Positions 14,933-24,090 of a stretch of DNA of 64,000 nt are shown piece by piece. The stretch is taken from assembly GCF_001509485.1 (NCBI RefSeq), contig NZ_LLZI01000191.1:6109-70108 (forward strand). Reading direction: 5' to 3'. Every line of letters starts with the position of its first letter. Positions within the stretch are counted from its first letter, which is position 1. Made by a program: the position numbers and the translations under genes. Source of the stretch: Streptomyces sp. NRRL F-4489 (GTDB lineage Bacteria > Actinomycetota > Actinomycetes > Streptomycetales > Streptomycetaceae). Below the pieces are notes generated by a model that saw only the letters and a program-made list of their open reading frames with translations, ran no database searches and was not told the DNA's origin.

Positions 14933-16975
14933 ATGGCCCTCACCGGCTTCCGGCCGCTGCGGCTGCTGGTCGTCGCGGCGGTGCTCTTCGGCGCGCTGGC
15001 CGCGGGCGCCGCGCCGGCCGCCGCGCACGCCGCGCTGACCGGCAGCGACCCCGTGCAGGGCGCGGTGCTGGCGCACGCGCCCGAGCAGGTGGCGCTCACC
15101 TTCTCCGAGGGCGTGGCGATGGGCGACGACTCCCTGCGCGTCCTGGACCCGCACGGCAAACGGGTGGACCGCGGCAAGCTGCGCAACCTGTGCAGCGGCA
15201 GCGTCGTCAAGTACGGGGCGGGGCTGCCGCCCGGGCTGCCCAACGGGACGTACACCGTCGCCTGGCAGGCCATCTCGGCGGACAGCCATCCGGTGTCCGG
15301 CGCGTTCACCTTCTCCATCGGGGCGCCGTCCAAGACCACCGCGCCGCTGCCCCAACAGGAGGCGGGCGGTGGCCCGGTGGGCGCGCTCTACCAGGTCGCC
15401 CGCTATCTGGCGTACGCCGGCTACGCCCTGCTGGTGGGCGGGGCGGCGTTCGTCCTGGTCTGCCGGCCGGCCGCCTCCCGGGTGCGGTCGGTGCAGCGGC
15501 TGGTGGTCCGGGGGTGGGCGGTGCTCACCGGCGCCACGGTGGCGATGCTGCTGCTGCGCGCCCCGTACACCGGATCGGGGAAGCTCGCCGACGTCTTCGA
15601 CCTCGGCGGGCTCCAGCAGGCGCTGCTGACCAAACCGGGCGCCGCGCTGGTCTCCCGGCTGCTGCTGCTCGCCGCGGCGGCGCTGTTCGTGGCGGTGCTC
15701 TTCGGGACGTACGCCCTGGCGCACGGGCCGGAGGAGGCCGGACGGGCCGACGCCGAGGGGGCCGGGGAGGACGCCAAGCGGCGCCGGGATCTCGGGCTCG
15801 GACTGGGGATCGGCGGCACGCTGGTGGCCGCCGGGCTCGCCGCGACCTGGGCGATGGCCGAACACGCCTCGACCGGGCTCCAGCCGGCCCTGGCCATGCC
15901 GGTCGACGTGCTGCACCTGCTCGCGGTCGCCGCGTGGCTGGGCGGGCTCGCGGCGCTGCTGGTGTCCCTCTACTGGGGCCCGCGGGTCGAACGGGCCGCG
16001 GTGCGGCGCTTCTCCCGGATGGCCTTCGGTTCGGTCCTCGTCCTGGTGGCCACCGGTACGTACCAGTCCTGGCGGCAGGTCGGCTCCTGGAGTGCCCTGA
16101 CCGGCACCGCCTACGGGCGGCTGCTGCTGGTCAAGGTGGGCCTGGTGGTGGTCCTGGTGGCCGTCGCGGGGCTGTCCCGGCGGTGGACGGGGCGGCTGGC
16201 GGATGCCGGGGCGGTGCCCATGGGTACGGCGGAGGCGGACGCGGCCGAGCCGGAGGCGGACCCGGCGAGCGTCCGTACGGCGGTGCCGGCCACAGCCACC
16301 GAGCCGGCCACTGCCGCGACAGCGGAACCGGCCCCGGCAGCGGAGCCGACCCCGCCCCCGGAGGCCGCACCCCCCGCCCCGGACACCCCCGCCCCCGACC
16401 CCCTCCGCGCCGCCCAACTCGCCCGCCAGCAGGCCGCGTTGGCCACCGCGCGGAAGAAGCGGGTCCGGGACGCCGACCCGGTGCGGCGGGGGCTGCGCCG
16501 GTCCGTGCTGGCCGAGGCGTCGATCGCGGTGGTGCTGCTCGCGGTGACCACCGCCCTGACCACCACCGAACCGGCCCGCACCGAGGAGGCCGTCCGGGCC
16601 GCGTCGGCCGGGCAGTCCCCCGACGCCAACCAGCCGCGGGTGCTCACCGTCCCGTTCGACACCGGCGGCCAGGGCGGCCAGGGCACCGCCCGCCTGGACC
16701 TCGACCCCGGGCACAGCGGCGGCGGCAACGAGCTGCGGCTGCGGATCGCCGACCCCTCGGGCAAGGCCCGCGACGTACCCGAGGTGAAGGTGAGCTTCAC
16801 CCTCGCCGCGAAGAAGCTGGGCCCGCTGCCGGTCGTCCTCCGGCACACCGGCGCCGGCCACTGGAGCGCGAGCGGCGTCCAGCTCCCGGTACCGGGGCGG
16901 TGGCAGCTCTCCCTGATGGTGCGCACCTCCGACTTCGACCAGGTGACCGAGACCAGGAACGTGACAATCAACTGA
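14933..16975 (+). CDS. copCD: CopC-CopD fusion with C-terminal extracytoplasmic domain
   Basis: This protein is about 680 residues. The signal peptide ends in AAAHA, leaving the CopC domain (His of HAALTGSDP, plus SADSHPVSGAFTFSIG), then about eight membrane helices of a CopD domain (roughly residues 145-425), a long Pro/Ala/Glu-rich cytoplasmic loop (about 425-500), one more helix (ASIAVVLLAVTTALTT) and a YtkA/FixH-like beta domain at the end. Such fusions import or bind copper at the membrane. GGGGAG before ATG 14933 favours this start; ATG 14906 with AAGGAG further off is the alternative. Its TGA shares one base with the ATG of the DyP gene. Confidence 0.88.
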   Translation: MALTGFRPLRLLVVAAVLFGALAAGAAPAAAHAALTGSDPVQGAVLAHAPEQVALTFSEGVAMGDDSLRVLDPHGKRVDRGKLRNLCSGSVVKYGAGLPPGLPNGTYTVAWQAISADSHPVSGAFTFSIGAPSKTTAPLPQQEAGGGPVGALYQVARYLAYAGYALLVGGAAFVLVCRPAASRVRSVQRLVVRGWAVLTGATVAMLLLRAPYTGSGKLADVFDLGGLQQALLTKPGAALVSRLLLLAAAALFVAVLFGTYALAHGPEEAGRADAEGAGEDAKRRRDLGLGLGIGGTLVAAGLAATWAMAEHASTGLQPALAMPVDVLHLLAVAAWLGGLAALLVSLYWGPRVERAAVRRFSRMAFGSVLVLVATGTYQSWRQVGSWSALTGTAYGRLLLVKVGLVVVLVAVAGLSRRWTGRLADAGAVPMGTAEADAAEPEADPASVRTAVPATATEPATAATAEPAPAAEPTPPPEAAPPAPDTPAPDPLRAAQLARQQAALATARKKRVRDADPVRRGLRRSVLAEASIAVVLLAVTTALTTTEPARTEEAVRAASAGQSPDANQPRVLTVPFDTGGQGGQGTARLDLDPGHSGGGNELRLRIADPSGKARDVPEVKVSFTLAAKKLGPLPVVLRHTGAGHWSASGVQLPVPGRWQLSLMVRTSDFDQVTETRNVTIN

Positions 16976-18306
16976 TGAGCAAGCAGAAGGACCAGGACAC
17001 CAGCAAGGAGACCGTCCCCGGCCCCAGGGGCGGCACGGAGAACGGCCGCCCCCCGGGGGACGCCCCCGCGCCCCTCCTGGAGGTCTCCCGCCGCCGCCTC
17101 CTGGGGACGGTCGGCGGGGCCGGGGCCGCCGGGCTGGTGCTCGGCGGGGCCGGCGGCGTGCTCGGCGCCACCGCCGCCCGGGGCGACGCCCCCGAGCCGC
17201 TGACCGCGATCGGCGCGACCGAGGTCGCGTTCCGGACGAAGGGCGCCAAGCACCAGGCGGGCATCACCACCCCGCTCCAGGCCCGCGGCCACCTCGTCGC
17301 GTTCGACCTGGCGCCCGGCGCCGGCCGCAAGGAGGCCGCCGCCCTGCTGCGCCGCTGGTCTCGTACGGCCGAGGAGCTGATGGCCGGGCGGGCCCCGGAC
17401 GCCGACACGGCGGTGGCGCTGGACGCCGGCCCGTCCTCGCTGACCGTCACCTTCGGCCTGGGCCGCAGCTTCTTCGACCGGACCGGGCTGGCCGCCCGCC
17501 GCCCGGTCCAGCTCGACCCGCTGCCGGACTTCTCCGCCGACGCCCTCGACCCCCGGCGCAGCGAAGGCGACCTGTGGGTCCAGATCGGCGCCGACGACGC
17601 GCTGGTCGCCTTCCACGCCCTGCGCGCGCTCCAGAAGGAGGCCGCGGACACCGCCCGGCTGCGCTGGCAGATGAACGGCTTCAACCGCACCCCGGGCGCC
17701 ACCGCGCACCCGATGACCGCCCGCAACCTCATGGGCCAGATCGACGGCACCAACAACCCCAAACCGTCCGACCCGGACTTCGACCGGCGGATCTTCGTCG
17801 GCCCGGAGGCGGCGCAGGAGTGGATGCGCGGCGGTTCGTACGCCGTGGTGCGCCGGATCCGGATGCTGCTGGACGACTGGGAGAAGCGGTCCCGCACCGA
17901 GCAGGAGCGGGTCATAGGGCGGCGCAAGGACACCGGCGCCCCGCTGACCGGCGGCACCGAGAACACCCCGATGAAGCTGGACGCCACCGGACCCGACGGC
18001 CTCCCGGTCATCCCGGCGAACGCGCACGCCCGGATCGCCGCCCCGGCGGCCAACCAGGGCGCGGCGATGCTGCGCCGCCCGTTCTCCTACCACGACGGCT
18101 ACCGGGACGACGGGGCGCCGGACGCCGGGCTGCTCTTCATCTGCTGGCAGGCCGATCCGCTGCGGGCCTTCACCCAGATCCAGCGGAAACTGGACCGCGG
18201 GGACGCGCTCTCGCCGTTCCTGCGCCACGAGGCCAGCGGCCTGTACGCGGTGCCGCCGGCCCCGTCGCCCGGGGACTACGTGGCCCAGCCGCTGCTGGAG
18301 GGCTGA
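16975..18306 (+). CDS. dtpA: DyP-type heme peroxidase, Tat-exported (DtpA-like)
   Basis: This is a 443-residue protein with a twin-arginine motif SRRRLLGTVGG at residues 38-48 and a hydrophobic h-region, so it is exported folded with its heme. The family signature GQIDGTNNP gives distal Asp257; His351 (NANAHARIAAP segment) and Arg368, 17 residues later, fit the proximal His and distal Arg of DyP enzymes. In S. lividans the orthologous peroxidase works with the copper oxidase GlxA in glycan deposition at hyphal tips, and it is encoded beside Sco and ECuC as here. The start codon overlaps the copCD stop. Confidence 0.93.
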   Translation: MSKQKDQDTSKETVPGPRGGTENGRPPGDAPAPLLEVSRRRLLGTVGGAGAAGLVLGGAGGVLGATAARGDAPEPLTAIGATEVAFRTKGAKHQAGITTPLQARGHLVAFDLAPGAGRKEAAALLRRWSRTAEELMAGRAPDADTAVALDAGPSSLTVTFGLGRSFFDRTGLAARRPVQLDPLPDFSADALDPRRSEGDLWVQIGADDALVAFHALRALQKEAADTARLRWQMNGFNRTPGATAHPMTARNLMGQIDGTNNPKPSDPDFDRRIFVGPEAAQEWMRGGSYAVVRRIRMLLDDWEKRSRTEQERVIGRRKDTGAPLTGGTENTPMKLDATGPDGLPVIPANAHARIAAPAANQGAAMLRRPFSYHDGYRDDGAPDAGLLFICWQADPLRAFTQIQRKLDRGDALSPFLRHEASGLYAVPPAPSPGDYVAQPLLEG

Positions 18307-18341
18307 CCGGCCCGGTACGGACCCGCGGCCACCGGGCCGGT
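18306..18341 (+). terminator. terminator hairpin after the copper/DyP operon, followed by an 18-bp direct repeat
   Basis: ACCGGCCCGGT (18306-18316) pairs with ACCGGGCCGGT (18331-18341) around 14 nt, immediately after the DyP stop codon. The right arm lies in an 18-bp unit, CCGGGCCGGTACCGCCCC (18332-18349), that recurs exactly at 18356-18373. Confidence 0.55.
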
Positions 18342-18471
18342 ACCGCCCCTGTCCCCCGGGCCGGTACCGCCCCGTGGACGGCGCCACCGGCCGCCGGGCC
18401 GCTCGGTATCGTGGCAGGGCAGGGCGGAATTCGGCGGGATGCTCCCGCAGGCACGTGAGGGAGTCCACTCC

Positions 18472-19398
18472 ATGTCGGCCAGTCGCTATACGTATCTCGG
18501 TCCCGCGGGCACGTTCACGGAGGCGGCGCTGCGCACCCTCCCGGAGGCGGCCACCCGCGAGCTGGTGCCCATGGTGTCGGTCCCGGCCGCGCTGGACGCC
18601 GTACGGGCCGGGGAGGCCGCCGCGGCGCTGGTGCCGATCGAGAACTCCGTCGAGGGCGGGGTCACCACCACCCTCGACGAACTGGCCTCCGGCGAGCCGC
18701 TGATGATCTACCGCGAGGTGCTGCTGCCGATCGCCTTCGCGCTGCTGGTCCGGCCCGGTACGGAGCTGGCGGACGTGAAGACCGTGACCGGCCACCCGGT
18801 CGCCCAGCCGCAGGTCCGCAAGTGGCTCGCGGCCCAACTCCCCAATGCCGTCTGGGAGTCCGCGGCGTCCAACGCCGACGGCGCGCGGCTGGTGCAGGAG
18901 GGCCGCTACGACGGCGCGTTCGCCGGGGAGTTCGCGGCGGCCACGTACGGGCTCACGCCGCTGGTCACCGACATCCACGACGCGCAGAACGCCGCCACCC
19001 GCTTCGTACTGGTCGGCCGCCCGGCCCGGCCCGCGGCGCCCACCGGGGCGGACAAGACCTCGGTGGTGCTGTGGCTGGCCGCCGACCACCCCGGCGCGCT
19101 GCTGGAGCTGCTCCAGGAGTACGCGGTGCGCGGGGTCAGCATGATGCGGATCGAGTCCCGGCCCACGGGCGAGGGCATCGGCCGCTACTGCTTCTCGGTG
19201 GACTGCGAGGGCCATGTCACCGACCGGCGGGTGGGCGAGGTCCTGATGGGGCTGAAGCGGGTCTGCCGCGATGTGCGGTTCCTCGGCTCGTATCCGCGGG
19301 CGGACGCGGTGGGGGCGACGGTGCGGCCACAGGTGACCGACGCGGCGTTCAGCGAGGCGTCCGACTGGCTGGCGCGCTGCCTCGACGGGCGGGGCTGA
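18472..19398 (+). CDS. pheA: prephenate dehydratase
   Basis: This 308-residue cytoplasmic enzyme converts prephenate to phenylpyruvate in phenylalanine synthesis. The catalytic domain (residues about 5-190) shows YLGPAGTFTEAAL, VPIENSVEGGVTTTLDEL and NAATRF (the TRF-type active-site motif). The C-terminal ACT domain (about 200-290) has HPGALLELL and the ESRP motif (MRIESRPTG) that binds phenylalanine for feedback inhibition. No chorismate mutase domain is fused. The start ATG at 18472 has AGGGAG upstream and was preferred to the longer frame. It is followed by the DnaA-box spacer and serS. Confidence 0.95.
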   Translation: MSASRYTYLGPAGTFTEAALRTLPEAATRELVPMVSVPAALDAVRAGEAAAALVPIENSVEGGVTTTLDELASGEPLMIYREVLLPIAFALLVRPGTELADVKTVTGHPVAQPQVRKWLAAQLPNAVWESAASNADGARLVQEGRYDGAFAGEFAAATYGLTPLVTDIHDAQNAATRFVLVGRPARPAAPTGADKTSVVLWLAADHPGALLELLQEYAVRGVSMMRIESRPTGEGIGRYCFSVDCEGHVTDRRVGEVLMGLKRVCRDVRFLGSYPRADAVGATVRPQVTDAAFSEASDWLARCLDGRG

Positions 19399-19499
19399 CC
19401 GGCCGGCCCGGCGCTGCCCTTCGGGTTACGGGCTGTGACCTGCGTCTTCGGCGGGAGCCGGGACGCCGCTCCGGCGCGCCCGGCCGGCGGCCCCCGCGG

Positions 19500-19832
19500 T
19501 TGTCCACAAAGTTATCCACAGGCTCGCTTCTCGACCTGTGGGTAAGTCGACATGAGGGCCGCGGGAGAGTCGGACAGAGTCGACATATCTCCCTAGAGAT
19601 CCCAGATCCGTCCACAGTTACGCACAGTGGATCACTGGGGTGCCCGTCAGCACAATTCCCGCGATGAATCCTTTAGGGCGAGGTAATCCCACACGAAAGA
19701 GTGCGTGAACGCGGTTTGGCGAGAGAATCCGCGGGCGAGCATTTCGGGCGCAGAATGATCAATTCCGACTTCCACAGAACGCGCACACAGCCTGTGGATA
19801 AGAAACCCGGAACCACTCCCTCCTGTGGACAA
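19500..19832. other. DnaA-box cluster in the pheA-serS spacer
   Basis: Five 9-mers match the Streptomyces DnaA box (T/C)(T/C)(G/A)TCCACA exactly: TTGTCCACA 19500-19508, TTATCCACA 19512-19520, CCGTCCACA 19608-19616, and on the minus strand 19793-19801 and 19824-19832. Weaker boxes lie at 19537-19545 and 19768-19776. The spacer 19399-20078 codes for no protein I believe and is more A/T-rich than its flanks. Non-oriC clusters of this type titrate DnaA and tune replication initiation in Streptomyces. It is not oriC, since dnaA and dnaN are absent. Confidence 0.75.
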
Positions 19833-20066
19833 CGCAGGGGACAACCCGGCTCCGGCCGGGCGGAGAGCCCGCCGATTCCGGGGCGGCCGCCCCACACACT
19901 CTTTTCACCGCCCGGCCCGGAATTCCGCAGGGCCTCACCATGCGTTACGGTGACCGGCCGGCAAGCGCGTCTCGACGCCGATTCCCCGTCGCGGAATAAA
20001 TAACCGCAAACCGGGCAAATGGCCCTACTCGCCAATAGCACGTGGAGGCCCGGCCCGCGGCCCCGG

Positions 20067-20081
20067 TAGCCTGGTGGGGTG
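20067..20081 (+). promoter_or_regulatory. leaderless serS promoter (-10 TAGCCT)
   Basis: TAGCCT (20067-20072) lies exactly six bases before the GTG at 20079, the spacing that puts the transcription start on the start codon. No Shine-Dalgarno sequence is present. The mRNA is therefore probably leaderless. Confidence 0.65.
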
Positions 20082-21368
20082 ATTGACCTTCGCCTGCTCC
20101 GTGAGGACCCCGACCGTGTGCGCGCCTCCCAGCGCGCCCGTGGAGAGGACGTCGCGCTCGTCGACGCACTCCTCTCCGCCGACGAGCGGCGCAGGTCGTC
20201 CGGCGTCCGCTTCGACGAGCTGCGCGCCGAGCAGAAGGCGCTCGGCAAGCGCATCCCCAAGGCCGCCGGCGACGAGAAGGCCGAGCTGCTGAAGAAGGCC
20301 GGCGAGCTGGCCGCCGCGGTCAAGGCCGCCGGCGCCGAGCAGGACGAGGCCAAGGAAGAGACCCAGGCCCTGCTGCTCAAGCTCGGCAATCTGGTGCACC
20401 CCGACGTCCCGGTGGGCGGCGAGGAGGACTTCACGGTCCTGGAGACGCACGGCACCATCCGCGACTTCGCCGCCGAGGGCTTCACGCCCAAGGACCACCT
20501 GGAGATCGGCGAGCTGCTGGGCGCGATCGACGTCGAGCGCGGCGCCAAGGTCTCCGGCTCCCGCTTCTACTACCTCACCGGCGTCGGCGCCCTGCTGGAG
20601 CTCGCACTGGTCAACGCCGCCATCGCACAGGCCACCGAGGCCGGCTTCACGCCGATGCTGACGCCCACCCTGGTCCGCCCGCGCGCCATGGAGGGCACCG
20701 GCTTCCTCGGCCAGGCCGCCGAGAACGTCTACTACCTCGAGCGCGACGACTACTACCTCGTCGGCACCTCCGAGGTCCCGCTCGCCGCGTACCACATGGA
20801 CGAGATCGTCGACGCCGAGCAGCTGCCGCTGCGCTACGCCGGCTTCTCGCCCTGCTACCGCCGCGAGGCCGGCACGTACGGCAAGGACACCCGGGGCATC
20901 TTCCGCGTCCACCAGTTCGACAAGGTGGAGATGTTCTCCTACGTCGCGCCGGAGGACGCCGAGGCCGAGCACCGGCGGCTGCTGGAGTGGGAGAAGCAGT
21001 GGCTGACCGGCCTGGAGCTGCCGTTCCAGGTGATCGACGTCGCCACCGGCGATCTGGGCGCGTCCGCCTCCCGGAAGTTCGACTGCGAGGCGTGGATCCC
21101 CACCCAGGGCAAGTACCGCGAGCTGACCTCGGCGTCGAACTGCAACGAGTTCCAGGCCCGCCGGCTCTCCGTCCGGATGCGCGAGACCGCCGACGGCAAG
21201 GCCAAGGTCCGCCCGCTGGCCACCCTCAACGGCACCCTCTGCGCCGTCCCGCGCACCATCGTGGCCCTCCTGGAGAACCACCAGCTGCCGGACGGCTCGG
21301 TCCGCGTCCCCGAGGTGCTCCGCCCGTATCTCGGCGGCCGCGAGGTGCTGGAGCCCGTCGCCAAGTGA
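20079..21368 (+). CDS. serS: seryl-tRNA synthetase
   Basis: This 429-residue class IIa synthetase charges tRNA-Ser (and tRNA-Sec where present). The N-terminal coiled-coil arm (about residues 25-105, rich in Lys/Glu/Ala) reaches the tRNA. The catalytic core follows, with [15 protein letters not shown], class II motif 2 in [18 protein letters not shown], and motif 3 near [18 protein letters not shown]. The length is standard. The gene is leaderless from TAGCCT at 20067 and its TGA overlaps the start of the HAD phosphatase, so the two are co-transcribed. Confidence 0.97.
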   Translation: MIDLRLLREDPDRVRASQRARGEDVALVDALLSADERRRSSGVRFDELRAEQKALGKRIPKAAGDEKAELLKKAGELAAAVKAAGAEQDEAKEETQALLLKLGNLVHPDVPVGGEEDFTVLETHGTIRDFAAEGFTPKDHLEIGELLGAIDVERGAKVSGSRFYYLTGVGALLELALVNAAIAQATEAGFTPMLTPTLVRPRAMEGTGFLGQAAENVYYLERDDYYLVGTSEVPLAAYHMDEIVDAEQLPLRYAGFSPCYRREAGTYGKDTRGIFRVHQFDKVEMFSYVAPEDAEAEHRRLLEWEKQWLTGLELPFQVIDVATGDLGASASRKFDCEAWIPTQGKYRELTSASNCNEFQARRLSVRMRETADGKAKVRPLATLNGTLCAVPRTIVALLENHQLPDGSVRVPEVLRPYLGGREVLEPVAK

Positions 21369-22189
21369 CCTCCCCAGCCCCGGCGGGTACGCCGCTGCCG
21401 TACAAGCTCATCGCGACCGACCTCGACGGGACGCTGCTGCGCCACGACGAGACGGTCTCCGAGCGCACCCGCCGGGCGCTGGCCGCGGCCACCGCCGCCG
21501 GTGCCGCGCACATCGTCGTCACCGGCCGCGCGGTGCCCTGGACCCGGCACATCCTCGACGCCCTGGACTACCGCGGCCTGGCGGTCTGCGGGCAGGGCGC
21601 GCAGGTCTACCACGCGGGCGAGCACCGGCTGCTGACGTCGGTGACGCTCGACCGCCAGCTGGCCGGGCTGGCGCTGTCCAAGATCGAGGCCGAGACCGGC
21701 CCGCTCCTCCTGGCGGCGAGCCGGGACGGCCTGGAGGGCGAGGTGCTGGTCGGCCCCGGCTACCGCGTCCAGGAGGGCCCGCTGCCCAGCGTCCTGATGG
21801 ACGACCCCGGCCAGCTGTGGTCCGCGCCGCTGAACAAGGTCTACATACAGCACCCGTCGCTGGACGACGACGCGCTGGCCCGGGCCGCCCGCCAGGTCGC
21901 CGGCGACCTCGTCGGCGTGATGGTCGCCGGGCCCGGCGTCGTCGAACTGCTGCCGCTGGGCCTGACCAAGGCCACCGGGCTGTCGCTGGCCGCCCGCCGG
22001 CTGGGCGTCACCGCCAAGGAGACCCTGGCGTTCGGCGATATGCCCAACGACGTGCCGATGTTCGCCTGGGCCGCGCACGGCGTGGCGATGGCCAACGCCC
22101 ACGACGAGCTGAAGGCCGTCGCGGACGAGGTCACGGCGTCCAACGAGGACGACGGGGTGGCTGTGGTGCTGGAGCGGCTTTACGGGTGA
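21365..22189 (+). CDS. Cof-type HAD phosphatase, coupled to serS
   Basis: This is a 274-residue HAD superfamily IIB hydrolase. Motif I is ATDLDGTLL with both Asp residues, motif II lies in IVVTGR, the motif III Lys is in LTKATGL, and motif IV is [12 protein letters not shown]. Members dephosphorylate small sugar phosphates, flavin or pyridoxal precursors; the exact substrate cannot be predicted. The GTG start overlaps the serS stop by 4 bp. Its end overlaps the 3' end of the convergent rhomboid-like gene by 10 bp. A paralogue lies at 49093. Confidence 0.9.
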   Translation: MTSPAPAGTPLPYKLIATDLDGTLLRHDETVSERTRRALAAATAAGAAHIVVTGRAVPWTRHILDALDYRGLAVCGQGAQVYHAGEHRLLTSVTLDRQLAGLALSKIEAETGPLLLAASRDGLEGEVLVGPGYRVQEGPLPSVLMDDPGQLWSAPLNKVYIQHPSLDDDALARAARQVAGDLVGVMVAGPGVVELLPLGLTKATGLSLAARRLGVTAKETLAFGDMPNDVPMFAWAAHGVAMANAHDELKAVADEVTASNEDDGVAVVLERLYG

Positions 22190-22896
22190 GGGGGCGGCGG
22201 TCCCGGGTCCGGATCGCCGTGTGTCCTGTGCGCCTCGCCCGGCTCGTCCTCCCCGCCGTGGCCGCGTGCCGGCGGGGTCAGGGGCCAGGCCGCGAAGCCC
22301 ATGGTCAGCGCTATGGCGTGGCCGAAGTCGGTGAACGTCGCGCCGGTCACCAGCGGCACCCCGAAGAAGGCCAGTACGCCCACCAGGTAGCCGTAGCGCC
22401 AGGGCGGCGGCAGCCGGTACGTCAGCACCCCGGCCGCGGCGGCCAGGCCGTACGAGACGCCGATGTCCACGACATGGGTCATCGAGCGCGGCAACCGGTG
22501 GCCCTCGATGGCCAGCAGGACCAGTTCCTGGCTGGCCAGCGTCGCCGCGACATGGGCCGCGCCCACGGTCAGCAGCCAGCGCCAACTGCCCATCCACCGC
22601 TCGACGTTGGCGTGCACCAGCTCGAACATCACCGCGTACAGCAGGAACGAGCCCGGGTGCTCGATCCAGAAGCCGGAGATCAGCAGCGACGGCAGCGGAT
22701 GCGCGTTCAGCTCGTGGATGTTGCTGCTGGTGCGGTGCAGCAGGAACTGCTCCAGGCCCTCCGAGGCCGAGGCGATCACCAGGCTGGTGATGCCGATGAT
22801 CAGCAGCCAGATGTGGGTACCGGGCGAGGACCGCACCCAGGACCGGGCCCAGGACAGCGACCGGCGCAGCAGCGCGCCCGGTGGCGGGGGTTTCAT
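22180..22896 (-). CDS. rhomboid-like integral membrane protein
   Basis: This 238-residue protein has about six hydrophobic segments (TLVIASASEGLEQF region, LLISGFWIEHPGSFLLYAVMFELVHANVERWMGSWRWLL, AAAAGVLTYRL, YLVGVLAFFGVPLV). The EHPGSFLLYAVMFELVHANVE region resembles the H-containing loop of rhomboid folds, but the catalytic GxSG motif is not evident, so it is probably a pseudo-protease. AGGAG precedes the ATG. It overlaps the Lrp gene by 4 bp and is its co-transcribed downstream partner. Function unknown. Confidence 0.72.
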   Translation of the reverse strand: MKPPPPGALLRRSLSWARSWVRSSPGTHIWLLIIGITSLVIASASEGLEQFLLHRTSSNIHELNAHPLPSLLISGFWIEHPGSFLLYAVMFELVHANVERWMGSWRWLLTVGAAHVAATLASQELVLLAIEGHRLPRSMTHVVDIGVSYGLAAAAGVLTYRLPPPWRYGYLVGVLAFFGVPLVTGATFTDFGHAIALTMGFAAWPLTPPARGHGGEDEPGEAHRTHGDPDPGPPPPHP

Positions 22897-23945
22897 CGGC
22901 GGCTCCTGGGGACGGCCGGCGCGGACATCAGATACGGGCCCGGCCCCTTGACCTGCCGGATCCGGGGCGAGCTCTCCATCGTCCGGACACCGGGGAGCGC
23001 GGCGACCCGGGTCGTCAGGTAGGTGTAGAGCGCGCCGGTGTCCCGGCACAGGACGGACGCGAAGAGGTTGTGCGGCCCGGTGGTGGCGCCGGCGAAGGCG
23101 ACCTCCGGGTGGGCCGCCAACGCCTCGCCCGTCGTGGCGAGTTCGGCGGGCGCGACGGACAGCCACAGGGCCACCATCACCCCGTAGCCGAACTTCCGCA
23201 GGTCGTAGTCGACGTCGTAGTACAGGACGCCGTCCGCGCGCAGCGCCTCCAGGCGGCGGCGGACGGTGGTCGGCGACCAGCCGGTGGCCGCGGCGAGTTC
23301 GGCCAGCGGGGCGCGGCCGTCCCGGCCCAGCACCTCGAAGAGGCGCCGGTCGGCGTCGGAGAGCACGAGGGGGGTGGCGTCCCGGTGGCCCCGGGGGTCC
23401 GGGTCGACCGCGTGGCCCGGTGGTGGGGGGCTCAGCCGGGCGGCCTCCTCCGGGGTCAGCGCCCCGGACTTGGTCACCGCGCTCTGCGGGCCGCCGTAGA
23501 ACTCGTGCAGCAGGCAGTGCGCGGCCACCCCGACCACGCTCGGCGTGCGCGGCAGCTTCTGGAGCAGCAGCGCGTCGCTGTGCTCGCTGCTGGCCGCCCG
23601 GCAGATCGCGGCGATCTCGGTGCCGCCGGACATCAGGCTGACCCAGGCGGTGTCCGGGCGGCGGGCCAGCGCCTCGGCGACCGGCAGCGCGGCGTCCGGC
23701 GCGCACTGCACCCGCACCATCCACTCCACCTCGCCCAGCGCCCGGGGCTCGGTCAGCCCCAGCACCCGGAACGCGCCGGAGCTGCGGTGCCGGGTGTAGC
23801 GCCGGGCGACGGTCTGGTCGGAGACGCCGAGCACCTCGGCGATCCGGCTGAACGGGGCCCGGCCGTCGATCTGAAGGGCGTGGATGATCCGGCGGTCCAG
23901 TTCGTCGAAGAGGGCGGGCCGGCCGGCGGATCCGTCGGTTTTCAC
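22893..23945 (-). CDS. tandem-domain Lrp/AsnC family regulator
   Basis: This 350-residue protein is twice the usual Lrp length. It carries two winged HTH/ligand units: the first HTH at ELDRRIIHALQIDGRAPFSRIAEVLGV (about residues 15-60) with its RAM-like domain, the second HTH at DADRRLFEVLGRDGRAPLAELAAATGW (about 200-245) with another. Double-unit Lrp proteins are common in actinomycetes. The gene is divergent from the DHA2 MFS transporter across about 145 bp, making that transporter the obvious target. The cis-acting site is not clear by eye. Confidence 0.87.
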   Translation of the reverse strand: MKTDGSAGRPALFDELDRRIIHALQIDGRAPFSRIAEVLGVSDQTVARRYTRHRSSGAFRVLGLTEPRALGEVEWMVRVQCAPDAALPVAEALARRPDTAWVSLMSGGTEIAAICRAASSEHSDALLLQKLPRTPSVVGVAAHCLLHEFYGGPQSAVTKSGALTPEEAARLSPPPPGHAVDPDPRGHRDATPLVLSDADRRLFEVLGRDGRAPLAELAAATGWSPTTVRRRLEALRADGVLYYDVDYDLRKFGYGVMVALWLSVAPAELATTGEALAAHPEVAFAGATTGPHNLFASVLCRDTGALYTYLTTRVAALPGVRTMESSPRIRQVKGPGPYLMSAPAVPRSRR

Positions 23946-24090
23946 CGTTGGAGGCTAACCCGTGTCGGATTCCGCCGCCGGGAGCGCCGTGGCTGGGGAA
24001 TCGGACGCCGTCTCGCGGAAGGTGGGCCGACGGACACCGGCAGACGCGTCATGTGCACGCGGCGCACCTCACCCGATGGAGGAAATGATC

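Noticed and set aside
18332..18373. 18-bp direct repeats after dtpA as an attachment site
   Set aside because: No integrase, tRNA or foreign segment lies nearby; the first copy overlaps a terminator stem.
16111..19215. 1034-codon minus-strand frame opposite copCD, dtpA and pheA
   Set aside because: GC-driven shadow; all three + strand genes have complete family motifs.
19399..20078. oriC
   Set aside because: DnaA boxes are present but far fewer than in Streptomyces oriC, and dnaA/dnaN are not adjacent.
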